Shown here: positions 32,908 to 42,710 of the stretch, in pieces
Layout: each line of letters begins with the position of its first letter
How positions within the stretch are numbered: position 1 is the first letter of the stretch
Assembly: GCF_026341855.1 (NCBI RefSeq)
Contig: NZ_JAPENW010000001.1
Span: 2,967,001-3,031,000 of the forward strand
DNA length: 64,000 nucleotides
Origin: Streptomyces sp. NBC_00568
GTDB taxonomy: Bacteria; Actinomycetota; Actinomycetes; Streptomycetales; Streptomycetaceae
Reading direction: 5' to 3'
The notes under the pieces: generated by a model
The model's database searches: none
What the model was told of the DNA's origin: nothing
What the model saw: only the letters and a program-made list of their open reading frames with translations
Program-made: the position numbers and the translations under genes

Positions 32908-32931
32908 GGCCGGATCCGTTCGGATCCGGCC
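32908..32931. terminator. 11-bp stem hairpin after the Ser/Thr kinase gene
   Basis: GGCCGGATCCG (32908-32918) pairs perfectly with 32921-32931 around a TT loop, 9 bp beyond the minus-strand kinase stop (32941) and 77 bp beyond the plus-strand PNPOx-like stop. It is suited to both convergent transcripts. Confidence 0.7.
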
Positions 32932-32940
32932 GGAACGCGG

Positions 32941-34500
<1,560 letters not shown>

Positions 34501-34728
34501 CAGTCCTCGCCGTCGTTTCTGCCCGCGGTCTGCGCGGTGGTTGTTACGGTCTCCGTCGGGCCACGCTACAGGCTCCGCGCAGGGCGCCGGTCCGGGATGA
34601 GCGTGAGATGGACCGGTCATCAAACCCGTCACAGGTCCGTACGTGCAAATTCCGTGTACCGGCCGTACGCCACCTGTAACGCTTCCGCGACGCTTCTTTC
34701 GCAGACGGTCACGGATCGGGCACCGAGC

Positions 34729-34756
34729 TTGACGTGTCAGTGCCCTCGGGCAGACT
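34729..34756 (+). promoter_or_regulatory. candidate sigma70-type promoter of the PASTA kinase gene
   Basis: TTGACG at 34729-34734 and CAGACT at 34751-34756 with 16 bp between, about 50 bp before the ATG at 34806. The -10 match is poor. The 34501-34805 gap between the two divergent kinase genes otherwise holds only a direct CCGTACG pair and no gene. Confidence 0.3.
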
Positions 34757-34805
34757 TGGCCCGGAATAAGCCAATCGATCACCAAGGCCGCGGGGGACGC
34801 AGAAG

Positions 34806-36428
34806 ATGAGCCAGGACGGCGCACAGGGCCGGTACGCGGGGCGTGCGGTCGCCGGCGGCCGCTACCAGCTGCGCGATCTGCTCGGCGAGGGCGGTATGGC
34901 CTCGGTGCATCTCGCGTACGACTCGGTGCTCGACCGTCAGGTCGCGATCAAGACCCTGCACACCGAACTCGGCCGCGAGCAGGCCTTCCGCGAGCGCTTC
35001 CGCCGCGAGGCCCAGTCGGTGGCCAAGCTCACCCACACGAACATCGTCTCGGTGTTCGACACCGGCGAGGACGACCTCGACGGCATGACGACGCCGTACA
35101 TCGTCATGGAGTACATCGAGGGCAACCCGCTCGGCTCGGTCCTCGACACGGACATCCAGCAGTACGGAGCGATGCCCGCCGACAAGGCCCTGAAGATCAC
35201 CGCGGACGTGCTGGCGGCCCTGGAGATCAGCCACGAGATGGGCCTGGTCCACCGGGACATCAAGCCGGGCAACGTGATGATGACGAAGCGCAACGTCGTC
35301 AAGGTCATGGACTTCGGCATCGCCCGCGCCATGCAGTCCGGCGTCACCTCCATGACGCAGACCGGCATGGTCGTTGGCACCCCGCAGTACCTCTCCCCGG
35401 AGCAGGCGCTCGGCCGGGGTGTCGACGCCAGGTCCGACCTGTACTCGGTCGGCATCATGCTGTTCCAGCTGGTCACCGGGCGGCTGCCGTTCGAGGCGGA
35501 CTCCCCGCTGGCCATCGCCTACGCGCACGTCCAGGAGGAGCCGGTCGCGGCCTCCTCGGTCAACCGCTCGCTGCCCCCGGCCGTGGACGCGCTGATCGCC
35601 CGCGCGCTGAAGAAGAACCCGAACGAGCGCTTCCCGAGCGCCGAGACGATGAGGGACGAGTGCCTCCGGGTCGCCCAGTCGCTCCACCCCGTCGCGCCGA
35701 ACATCGTGCCGGGCGCCCAGACGCCGAGCGGTTCCGGCGTCGGCTCCGCCGTGTTCCCGCCGGTCGACCAGGGAACCCCGGCGCCCGGCCCCGTGCAGAC
35801 GCCGTACCAGCCGGGCCCGTACGGCGCGCCGACGCCCGCACCCGCGTACGGCTACCCGCAGCAGGGCGGCTACCAGACTCCGCCGCAGACCTCCGCGTAC
35901 TCCCCGCAGCACGGCACGTCGACCCCGCCGCCCTACAACCTCTCGCCCCAGCCCACGACACCCGTGTCGGGCGGCTCCGGCGGCAGGAGCAGCAAGGGAG
36001 TCGTCATCGGCGCGATCGTCGTCGCGCTCCTCGCGATCGGCGGCCTGGTCACGGCGCTCACCCTGAGCGGCGGCGGCGATGACGACAACAAGGGCGGCGG
36101 CGGAGACGCGAGCAAGTCGCCCTCCGTGGTGGCGGGGCACCTGGGTCCGGACACGTCCAAGACGATCGACACCGACAAGTGCACCGACGCGTCGGAGTCG
36201 TACGACGACCCGGACAAGATCCAGGTCCCGGACTTCCACTTCAAGAACCTGACGTCGGTGAAGTCCTGCTTCCAGGCCGCCGGCTGGCAGATGAAGGTCA
36301 CGCGCGTCGACGAGAACACGTACGGCGAGGACACGGTCATGGACCAGTTCCCCTCGGCGGGAACGGACGTCGACCCGAAGAACATGCCCGAGATCGAGCT
36401 CAAGGTGTCCTCGGGCGACCCCTCCTGA
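34806..36428 (+). CDS. membrane Ser/Thr protein kinase with one PASTA domain
   Basis: A 540-residue PknB-like kinase. The kinase domain runs from residue ~18 (GRYQLRDLLGEGGMASVHLA; VAIKTL; HEMGLVHRDIKPGNVMM; DFGIA; SMTQTGMVVGTPQYLSPEQA). A long Pro/Gln/Tyr-rich linker (about 295-395) follows, then one TM helix (KGVVIGAIVVALLAIGGLV). The extracellular C-terminus holds a single PASTA-like domain (about 470-535: IQVPDFHFKNLTSVKSCFQA, EDTVMDQFPSAGTDV). PASTA domains bind peptidoglycan fragments in PknB/StkP. One PASTA is fewer than the three or four in cell-division PknB, so this is an accessory kinase. A UUCG-loop terminator follows. Confidence 0.94.
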   Translation: MSQDGAQGRYAGRAVAGGRYQLRDLLGEGGMASVHLAYDSVLDRQVAIKTLHTELGREQAFRERFRREAQSVAKLTHTNIVSVFDTGEDDLDGMTTPYIVMEYIEGNPLGSVLDTDIQQYGAMPADKALKITADVLAALEISHEMGLVHRDIKPGNVMMTKRNVVKVMDFGIARAMQSGVTSMTQTGMVVGTPQYLSPEQALGRGVDARSDLYSVGIMLFQLVTGRLPFEADSPLAIAYAHVQEEPVAASSVNRSLPPAVDALIARALKKNPNERFPSAETMRDECLRVAQSLHPVAPNIVPGAQTPSGSGVGSAVFPPVDQGTPAPGPVQTPYQPGPYGAPTPAPAYGYPQQGGYQTPPQTSAYSPQHGTSTPPPYNLSPQPTTPVSGGSGGRSSKGVVIGAIVVALLAIGGLVTALTLSGGGDDDNKGGGGDASKSPSVVAGHLGPDTSKTIDTDKCTDASESYDDPDKIQVPDFHFKNLTSVKSCFQAAGWQMKVTRVDENTYGEDTVMDQFPSAGTDVDPKNMPEIELKVSSGDPS

Positions 36429-36478
36429 AGCATCCCTGGCATCGGCGCGGTCCGGGCACGCTCGGCAGCGGATTCGGG

Positions 36479-36510
36479 AACGGGCCCGGCACTTCGGTGC
36501 CGGGCCCGTT
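36479..36510 (+). terminator. UUCG-loop terminator of the PASTA kinase gene
   Basis: A perfect 14-bp stem (36479-36492 with 36497-36510) capped by TTCG, with AA/TT at the base, 50 bp after the kinase stop. It is a typical stable actinobacterial terminator. Confidence 0.88.
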
Positions 36511-36592
36511 TCGGTCGGGGTGACCTTGATTCACTGGGTGACGGGACGGATCGTGGCCTGCGTGGTCAGGCGCGGATCGTTGACCTGCGTGG

Positions 36593-37153
36593 TTACAGGT
36601 ACGGTCCGCCGGAACGGCCTCCCGTGCGAGGGTCCTCGTCGCCCTCCAGGCCGCCGACACCCGGCGGAAGGGCTCGGCGCATCTGCTCCAGCTGCGCCCT
36701 GGCCGCCATCTGCTGGGCGAACAGGGTCGTCTGGATCCCGTGGAAGAGTCCCTCGAGCCAGCCCACCAGCTGAGCCTGCGCGATACGCAGTTCCGCGTCG
36801 CTGGGGGTCCCCTCGTCCGTGAAGGGCAGGGAAAGCCGCTCCAGTTCCTCCACGAGCTCGGGGGCCAGACCGTCCTCCAGCTCCTTCACGGAACTCGCGT
36901 GGATCTCCTTGAGCCGGACCCGGCTGGCCTCGTCCAGAGGTGCGGCGCGCACCTCTTCCAGCAGCTGCTTGATCATGCTGCCGATGCGCATCACCTTGGC
37001 GGGCTGTTCCACCATCTCCGTCACCGGAATCTCGCGGGAGTCCTCGTCCCCGGTGCCACCGAGAGCCATTCCGTCCTGGCCGACAACCAGGATCTGAGGG
37101 TTCTCCGGCGACCGTTCGTTCCTCGGCATCTCCATGCCGCCATTCTCTCGCAC
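36593..37153 (-). CDS. bpa: bacterial proteasome activator Bpa/PafE (DUF2587)
   Basis: A 186-residue helical protein. It starts at a GTG at 37153 with GGAG 7 bp upstream; ATG at 37135 is an alternative. The conserved core is VMRIGSMIKQLLEEVRAAPLDEASRVRLKEIH...ELEDGLAPELVEELERLSLPF and a C-terminal helix AQLVGWLEGLFHGIQTTLFAQQMAARAQLEQMR. It ends in GGPYL, matching the C-terminal GQYL-type tail with which Bpa docks into the 20S proteasome and opens its gate without ATP. It forms a dodecameric ring in mycobacteria. This implies the organism has a proteasome, encoded elsewhere. Confidence 0.93.
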   Translation of the reverse strand: MRENGGMEMPRNERSPENPQILVVGQDGMALGGTGDEDSREIPVTEMVEQPAKVMRIGSMIKQLLEEVRAAPLDEASRVRLKEIHASSVKELEDGLAPELVEELERLSLPFTDEGTPSDAELRIAQAQLVGWLEGLFHGIQTTLFAQQMAARAQLEQMRRALPPGVGGLEGDEDPRTGGRSGGPYL

Positions 37154-37364
37154 GCCTGCACTCCATCACGGTGGTGCCCCCCGTACACGGTGATCCACCA
37201 CGTACGACGGCACACTTCGCGATCCGAGGGTGGTTCGACGGCCTCCGACGTGCACGGACGGGGTCACTTTCTGTCGAGATGCCGGGATCACCACGTCATG
37301 TGAGGCTTGTTCCGTCGATCACGGCACCCGTCTTGGCGAACCGCACCGGGAGGGGGTCACCGGC

Positions 37365-37883
37365 GTGACTCCATGGCTCCGCACACTGCCCACGGCCGGG
37401 CTGCTGGCAGCCGCCCTGCTGAACGGCGCCGGCCACCTCGCGTACGCCGCACCCGCGCGCTCCGGGACCGCCTCGTACGTCTCCGCGCCGGTTCCGTCCG
37501 CCCGAGGGACCGCCGCCGCGGAGGCGGAAGGACCCGCCGCCACCGATCCGACGAGGCCCACCCCCACGGCGGACTCCTCCCGCGCGGGCAGCTTCGCGGG
37601 CGAGGGGCGCTCGCGGCCCGGCCGCACCGAGCCGGACCTCCAGGACACCCCGGACGCCGCGGATCCCCAGGACACCGATCCCGGCGCCGACGCCGGACTC
37701 ACGGAGGCGAGCGTGGCCCCCGAGCCCTCGCGGAACGACGCGGTCCCCGTCCAGCAGAGCGTCGTGGGCCCCGCTTCCCCGCCCGAGCCGGTCCTGGAGA
37801 TCCTGCCGCTGGGCAGTGGCCTGATCCTCATAGGCCTCGGCCTGGGAATGGCCTTCGTGGCCCTGCGGGTGCGACGCGGCTAG
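37365..37883 (+). CDS. exported Pro/Ala-rich protein with C-terminal TM anchor
   Basis: A 172-residue protein of no recognised family. The GTG at 37365 with GGAGGGGG upstream starts a signal-like segment (LRTLPTAGLLAAALLNGAG, cleavage near AYAAPA). A ~110-residue low-complexity region rich in Pro, Ala, Asp and Thr follows. The C-terminus has a TM helix LILIGLGLGMAFVALRV followed by RRG. This is a membrane-tethered surface stalk without a catalytic domain, similar to small proteins near many Streptomyces loci. Its stop overlaps the convergent quinone oxidoreductase stop by 4 bp. The 37154-37364 gap has no gene. Confidence 0.75.
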   Translation: MTPWLRTLPTAGLLAAALLNGAGHLAYAAPARSGTASYVSAPVPSARGTAAAEAEGPAATDPTRPTPTADSSRAGSFAGEGRSRPGRTEPDLQDTPDAADPQDTDPGADAGLTEASVAPEPSRNDAVPVQQSVVGPASPPEPVLEILPLGSGLILIGLGLGMAFVALRVRRG

Positions 37884-38860
37884 GGAGCGACCAGCAGCAC
37901 CTTTCCGATGTGGCCGCTCGCCTCCAGTACCCGGTGTGCCTCCGCCGCGTCGCTCATCGGCAGCTTGCGGTCGACGACCGGACGCACGCGGCCGGAGTCG
38001 ATCAGCGGCCACACGTGCTCACGCACCGCCGCCACGATCGCCGCCTTCTCACTGAGCGGCCGGGCGCGCAGCGAGGTCGCGCTGACGGCGGCACGCTTGT
38101 TCAGGAGGGTGGCGATGTTCAGCTCCGCCTTGATGCCGCCCTGCATGCCGATGATGGCGAGCCGTCCGTTGACGGCGAGGGCGCGCACGTTCCGGTCGAG
38201 GTACTTGGCCCCCATGTTGTCGAGGATGACGTCGGCACCCGCCCCGCCGGTGGCCCGCTCGATCTCCTCGACGAAGTCCTGCTCGCGGTAGTTGATCAGA
38301 ATGTCCGCGCCCAGCTCCGCGCAGAAGTCGAGCTTCTCCTTGGTGCCCGCCGTGACCGCGACCTTCGCGCCGACGGCCTTCGCCAGCTGGATCGCCATGG
38401 TGCCGATACCGCTGGAGCCGCCGTGCACCAGCAGGGTCTCGCCGGGGCGCAGGTGGGCGACCATGAAGACGTTCGACCAGACCGTGCAGGTCACCTCGGG
38501 CAGCGCCGCCGCCTGCTCGACGTCCAGACCCGCGGGCACGGGCAGCAGCTGCCCGGCCGGAACGGCGACCTTCTGGGCGTATCCGCCGCCCGACAGCAGC
38601 GCGCAGACCTCGTCGCCGACCGACCAGCCCAGGACACCCGTGCCGACCTCGACGATGCGGCCCGCGCATTCGAGTCCGGGGTAGGGGGACGCGCCGGGCG
38701 GCGGGTTGTACAGGCCTTGGCGCTGCAGCAGATCGGCGCGGTTGACGGCGCCGGCCACCACCTCGACCAGCACTTCGCCCTCGGCCGGCACGGGATCGGG
38801 GACCTCGTCCCACACCAGCGCCTCGGGCCCACCAGGTTCAGGAATCGTGATCGCGTACAT
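37880..38860 (-). CDS. NAD(P)H:quinone oxidoreductase (zinc-free MDR, PIG3-like)
   Basis: A 326-residue medium-chain reductase. It starts MYAITIPEPGGPEALVWDEV, has the GroES-like domain with NRADLLQRQGLYNPPPGASPYPGLECAGRIVEVG, and the nucleotide-binding motif LLVHGGSSGIGTMAIQLAK. Structural-zinc cysteines are absent. It reduces quinones or short enals using NADPH and is a probable detoxification enzyme; the exact substrate is unknown. It is 30 bp upstream-adjacent to the K+ channel gene on the same strand (which ends at 38891), so the two may be cotranscribed. Confidence 0.93.
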   Translation of the reverse strand: MYAITIPEPGGPEALVWDEVPDPVPAEGEVLVEVVAGAVNRADLLQRQGLYNPPPGASPYPGLECAGRIVEVGTGVLGWSVGDEVCALLSGGGYAQKVAVPAGQLLPVPAGLDVEQAAALPEVTCTVWSNVFMVAHLRPGETLLVHGGSSGIGTMAIQLAKAVGAKVAVTAGTKEKLDFCAELGADILINYREQDFVEEIERATGGAGADVILDNMGAKYLDRNVRALAVNGRLAIIGMQGGIKAELNIATLLNKRAAVSATSLRARPLSEKAAIVAAVREHVWPLIDSGRVRPVVDRKLPMSDAAEAHRVLEASGHIGKVLLVAP

Positions 38861-38890
38861 GGGAGGGACGCTACTCCTGGGAGCTGATCG

Positions 38891-39988
38891 CTACTCCTGC
38901 GGCAGGGGCCGGATGTCCGGTGTCACCTGGGTGCTCCGAGTGACCCGCGCGATCGTGATCAGCCGGTCCATCAGCTGCAGGGTGCCGACCTCCGGATCGT
39001 CGTACCCGAGCACGCGATGACCTCTTACGACGCTGACCACCAGGTCGGTGGTCTCGCGGACACCCTTGCCCACCTCGGCCTTTATGACCGGGCGCTCGAC
39101 GATGTCGAGCCCGCTGCCCTGGTGGATCAGGTCCTCCATCACCATGCCCGCGGCGGGGCTGAGCACGGAGAGCCCGAGCAGCCGGCCGGCCGCGCTGGCG
39201 CTGGTGATGACCGCGTCGGCGCCGGACTGCTTGAGCAGCGGCGCGTTCTCCTCCTCGCGCACGGCGGCGACGATCTTCGCTGCGCGGTTGAGCTGCCGGG
39301 CCGTCAGGGCGACCAGGACCGCGGTGTCGTCCCGCTGGGTGGAGATGATGATCTGCCGCGCCTTGTGGACCTCGGCGCGCAACAGCACATCGCTGCGCGT
39401 GGCGTCGCCGATCACTCCCGCGTATCCGTCGGCCGTCGCCGCGTCCACCACCCGGGGGCTCGGGTCGACGACGACGACCTGCTCCTTCTTCAGCCCGGTC
39501 GCGCAGACGGTCTCGACGGCCGACCGTCCCTTGGTTCCGAAGCCGACAACGACGGTGTGATCCCTCAAGGCCGCCCTCCAGCGGTTCAGGCGCCACTCCT
39601 CACGGGTGCGTTCCGTGAGGACCTCCAGCGTGGTGCCGACCAGGATGATCAGGAAGAGCACCCGCAGCGGCGTGATGATCAGGATGTTGATGAGCCGGGC
39701 GATATCGCTGGTCGGGGTGATGTCGCCGTAACCGGTGGTGGAGAGGGTGACCGTCGCGTAGTAGAAAGCGTCGAGCAGGTCGACGCTTCCGTCCGAGTTG
39801 TCGGTGTAGCCGGCTCGGTCGAAATAGACGATGAGCGCGGTGGCGACCAGCACCAGCAACGCCATCACCAGGCGCTTGGCGACCTGCCGGAGCGGACGCT
39901 CCACGACCTTCCGCGGCAGTTTCACCTGGTGGGTCACGAGATGCTCGTCCGCTTGGCGGGCGATCGCATCCTGGCCCGGAAGTTTCAC
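38891..39988 (-). CDS. two-TM potassium channel with TrkA-N/RCK domain
   Basis: A 365-residue ion channel. There are two TM helices (MALLVLVATALIVYF; INILIITPLRVLFLIILVG) flanking the pore loop YYATVTLSTTGYGDITPTSD, with selectivity filter TGYGD. A cytoplasmic RCK domain follows with Rossmann motif TVVVGFGTKGRSAVE and then a TrkA-C-like tail. It conducts K+ under nucleotide or ion gating. The start is a GTG at 39988 that lies inside the parS palindrome 39982-39995; a second GTG at 39997 is an alternative. It is downstream of moeA (50 bp gap) and may be in that operon. Confidence 0.92.
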   Translation of the reverse strand: MKLPGQDAIARQADEHLVTHQVKLPRKVVERPLRQVAKRLVMALLVLVATALIVYFDRAGYTDNSDGSVDLLDAFYYATVTLSTTGYGDITPTSDIARLINILIITPLRVLFLIILVGTTLEVLTERTREEWRLNRWRAALRDHTVVVGFGTKGRSAVETVCATGLKKEQVVVVDPSPRVVDAATADGYAGVIGDATRSDVLLRAEVHKARQIIISTQRDDTAVLVALTARQLNRAAKIVAAVREEENAPLLKQSGADAVITSASAAGRLLGLSVLSPAAGMVMEDLIHQGSGLDIVERPVIKAEVGKGVRETTDLVVSVVRGHRVLGYDDPEVGTLQLMDRLITIARVTRSTQVTPDIRPLPQE

Positions 39989-39995
39989 GTGAAAC
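39982..39995. promoter_or_regulatory. parS: parS centromere-like site overlapping the channel gene start
   Basis: GTTTCACGTGAAAC, an exact 14-bp copy of the site at 5713-5726. It covers the start codon of the potassium channel gene (GTG on the minus strand at 39986-39988). Together with the first copy it indicates the ParB-loading region near oriC. Confidence 0.9.
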
Positions 39996-40037
39996 ACACC
40001 CCGTTCGGATTCATGCCGCTCCCGTCCTCGGCCCGGC

Positions 40038-41486
40038 TCAGATGAAGCACGCGTCGATCCCCGCGGTGGCCCACGGCAGATCGATGAGTTCCAGCTCCTG
40101 GCCGGCTCGCGCACCACCCGGCGGTACGACCGCGAGCGCGTCGGCGGCGGCGATGCCCCGCAGCATCGCCGGGCCGTTGTAGTGCAGCGGCGCGGCCCGG
40201 TCGCCGCGCAGCGAGACGGGGACGAGCCGGGTGTCGTACGGGTGCCCCTGCACGGCTTCCTTGAGAGGCAGCGTGTACGACTCCGGGGCAGCGCGTCCGG
40301 CCAGGGTGCGCAGCAGCGGCTCGGCGAGCGTGAGCAGCCCGGAGACGGCGGCCAGGGGGTTGCCGGGCAGGCCGACGAGGTGCTGGTTCTCCTGGGTGCG
40401 GGCCAGCAGCATCGGATGTCCCGGCCGCACCTTGACGCCGTCCACCAGCAGTTCGGCGCCGATGCGGCGCAGCGTGGGGTGGACATGGTCGACGGGACCC
40501 GCCGCGGTGCCGCCCGTGGTGACGATCAGGTCGGCCCGGGAGCCGGTGATCGCCTTGTGCAGCGCCTTGGCGTCGTCGCCGAGCCGGCGCACCGCGACGA
40601 CCTCGACGCCGAGGGCCCGCAGCCACGGCGGCAGCATGGGCCCGAGCGCGTCCCGGATCAGCCCCTCCTGGGGCAGTCCCTCGGTGAGCAACTCGTCACC
40701 GAGGACGAGAACTTCGGCGCGCGGGCGGGGAACGACGGCGAGCGTGTCGTACCCGGCGGCCGCCGCGAGACCCAGCACGGCCGGGGTGACCAGCGCTCCG
40801 AGCGGCAACAGCTGGTCGCCGCTGCGGCACTCCTGGCCGCGCGGCCGGATGTCCTGCCCGTGCGCGACCGCGCGGGTCCCCCCTGACCGGGCGGAGCCGG
40901 GTGTCTGAACGTCGCTCGCGTGCAGACGCCCCTTGGTGTCGAGGCGGCCGTGCTCGCTGCGCAGGACGGCGGTCGCGTCCCGCGGGACGCGCGCCCCGGT
41001 GGCGATCCGGACCGCCTCGCCGTCGGTGAGCCGCTCCGGCGACGCTTGCCCTGCGAGGACGCCGTGCTCCCGTACCTCCCATGGCCCGGGTCCGGCGACC
41101 GCCCAGCCGTCCATGGCGGAGGTGTCGAAGGAGGGAAGGTCGGTGAGCGCGGTCAGGGGGGCGGCGAGGACGAGGCCGAGAGAAGCGTCGAGGGGGACCG
41201 AGACGGGGGTGCGGCGGGGCACGGAGCGGGCGGCCCGCTCCGCGACGGCCCGGGCCTCGGGCCACGGAGTGGCCCGGTGATGGGTGTGCCCGCCCTTGCC
41301 GCCGTCCTGCGCGTTGGGCGCGGGAACCGCCGCCCGGTCGGTTCCCTGGAGGTCCGGGACGGCGCTGTCCGCTCGGCCGGGCTCACCGGGCGCGCGGGCA
41401 CCGGCCTTCTTGACCAGGGCGAGCGCTTCCTCGACGTCGAAGTCGTCGGCGTCCTGGCTGTCCCGGGTGGAGCGGGCGGCGGTCAT
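40038..41486 (-). CDS. moeA: molybdopterin molybdenumtransferase MoeA
   Basis: A 482-residue enzyme inserting molybdate into adenylylated molybdopterin. Family motifs are visible: LPSFDTSAMDGWAV, DGEAVRIATGARVP, VLVLGDELLTEG, DLIVTTGGTAAGPVDHV, VRPGHPMLLA, LVGLPGNPLAAV and the C-terminal domain IV. The first ~70 residues are a low-complexity extension beyond the usual ~410. The ATG at 41486 overlaps the stop of the upstream mobA-like gene by 4 bp (ATGA). The pair forms a molybdenum-cofactor operon. Confidence 0.95.
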   Translation of the reverse strand: MTAARSTRDSQDADDFDVEEALALVKKAGARAPGEPGRADSAVPDLQGTDRAAVPAPNAQDGGKGGHTHHRATPWPEARAVAERAARSVPRRTPVSVPLDASLGLVLAAPLTALTDLPSFDTSAMDGWAVAGPGPWEVREHGVLAGQASPERLTDGEAVRIATGARVPRDATAVLRSEHGRLDTKGRLHASDVQTPGSARSGGTRAVAHGQDIRPRGQECRSGDQLLPLGALVTPAVLGLAAAAGYDTLAVVPRPRAEVLVLGDELLTEGLPQEGLIRDALGPMLPPWLRALGVEVVAVRRLGDDAKALHKAITGSRADLIVTTGGTAAGPVDHVHPTLRRIGAELLVDGVKVRPGHPMLLARTQENQHLVGLPGNPLAAVSGLLTLAEPLLRTLAGRAAPESYTLPLKEAVQGHPYDTRLVPVSLRGDRAAPLHYNGPAMLRGIAAADALAVVPPGGARAGQELELIDLPWATAGIDACFI

Positions 41487-42631
41487 CCGGCGTCCGGTCC
41501 GGTGTCGGTGGCGGGCGTCACGCCGTCGGCGGCGTCCGGTTTCGCGTCGGGGGTGTCCTCGTCGGCCCAGCGGAGCGCGAGCGCCGTGGCCTTGCGGGCG
41601 GCCTCGGCGACCGCTTCCGGTCCTCCACCGGCCCGCGCCGCCGCGTATCCGACGAGGAACGTCGTCAGCGGCGCGGCGGGCCTGGCCACCCCATGCGCGG
41701 CGTCGCGGGCCAGGTCGAGCAGAACGCCGGTGTCGACGTCCAGGTCGATGCCCAGCTCGTCCTTGACTGCGGAAATCCATTCATCCAACACGTGCCCATG
41801 CTCCCTGATGCGTGCTCGAGCGGTTGCGATGTCGTCCCAGGTGTCGCAGTCGAAGGACGCGACGGGGTCGGAGAGACGGGTGAGGTCGAGGGCGGCGACG
41901 AGCCGTCGCAGCGGCAGTCCACCGAGTCCGCCGTGCGCGGCGGCGAGCACGGTCAGCTCACGGCGCAGCGCGTCCGCGCGGTAGACGGCCACGAGGGGCT
42001 GATCGCGCCCGTCGGGGTCGGTGAGGAGCACGCCGTCGGGGTGGCCGCGATGTCCGCCGGTCGTGCCGGGAGCCCCGACGGGTCCGGTCCGGACGGGCTC
42101 GCCGGTCTCCGGCACGGTCGCGGAGCCGGTCCGGGCACGGTCGGGGCCGAGGCCGGAGCCGGGGTGGTCGCCCGCGTGGTCCGGGCGGTCGTTCCCGGAG
42201 GCGGGCGGGGTGAGGTGCGTGCCGTCGTCCCGAAGGGTGTCCAGCAGGCGCCGTACCGTCCCCTCTTCCAGGAAGGGCAGGTCGGCCGAGAGCACGACGA
42301 CGTACGGCGCCGCGGTGTGCCGCAGTCCGGCGTCCAGCGCGGCGAGCGGTCCGCCGCCCGGCGGGTCCTCCCGGGCCCACTCCACGGGGCGCGCGGTGCC
42401 CCTGGGCTCGGCCACGACCACCGTGCGGGTGGCACCTGCGCACGCGGCCAGCACCCGGTCCAGCAGTGCCCGGCCGCCCACCCGGACGCCGGGCTTGTCC
42501 GCGCCGCCGAGACGCCGGGCCGCACCGCCCGCGAGCACGACGGCGTCGTACACGGCATCGGCACCGGGGGTGCCCGGCGGGCCTGAGGCGCCCGGTCGCC
42601 CGGTCGCGCCCTCGGACTCGTACGCGGTCAT
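41483..42631 (-). CDS. mobA: MobA-like molybdenum cofactor guanylyltransferase fused to DUF6457
   Basis: A 382-residue fusion. Residues ~28-285 form a nucleotidyltransferase (DAVVLAGGAARRLGGADKPGVRVGG; VVVLSADLPFLEEG; DCDTWDDIATARA) that attaches GMP to molybdopterin. A ~60-residue Gly/Pro/Asp-rich insertion (about 150-210) interrupts the fold. The C-terminal ~85 residues (LDEWISAVKDELGIDLDVD...ALALRWADE) match DUF6457, a small helical domain often encoded separately beside mobA. The ATG at 42631 is the first reasonable start. First gene of the mobA-moeA operon. Confidence 0.88.
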   Translation of the reverse strand: MTAYESEGATGRPGASGPPGTPGADAVYDAVVLAGGAARRLGGADKPGVRVGGRALLDRVLAACAGATRTVVVAEPRGTARPVEWAREDPPGGGPLAALDAGLRHTAAPYVVVLSADLPFLEEGTVRRLLDTLRDDGTHLTPPASGNDRPDHAGDHPGSGLGPDRARTGSATVPETGEPVRTGPVGAPGTTGGHRGHPDGVLLTDPDGRDQPLVAVYRADALRRELTVLAAAHGGLGGLPLRRLVAALDLTRLSDPVASFDCDTWDDIATARARIREHGHVLDEWISAVKDELGIDLDVDTGVLLDLARDAAHGVARPAAPLTTFLVGYAAARAGGGPEAVAEAARKATALALRWADEDTPDAKPDAADGVTPATDTGPDAG

Positions 42632-42710
42632 CCCCCGAGTATGGGCGTCCGAAGGATCATTGCCACCCCCGGGCACAGCATGTGGACGGGGGTGATCGGA
42701 CCGCCGGGAG

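Noticed and set aside
40038..41780. Extension of moeA upstream to 41780
   Set aside because: The added residues are an out-of-frame shadow of mobA. The ATGA overlap at 41483-41486 gives a better start.
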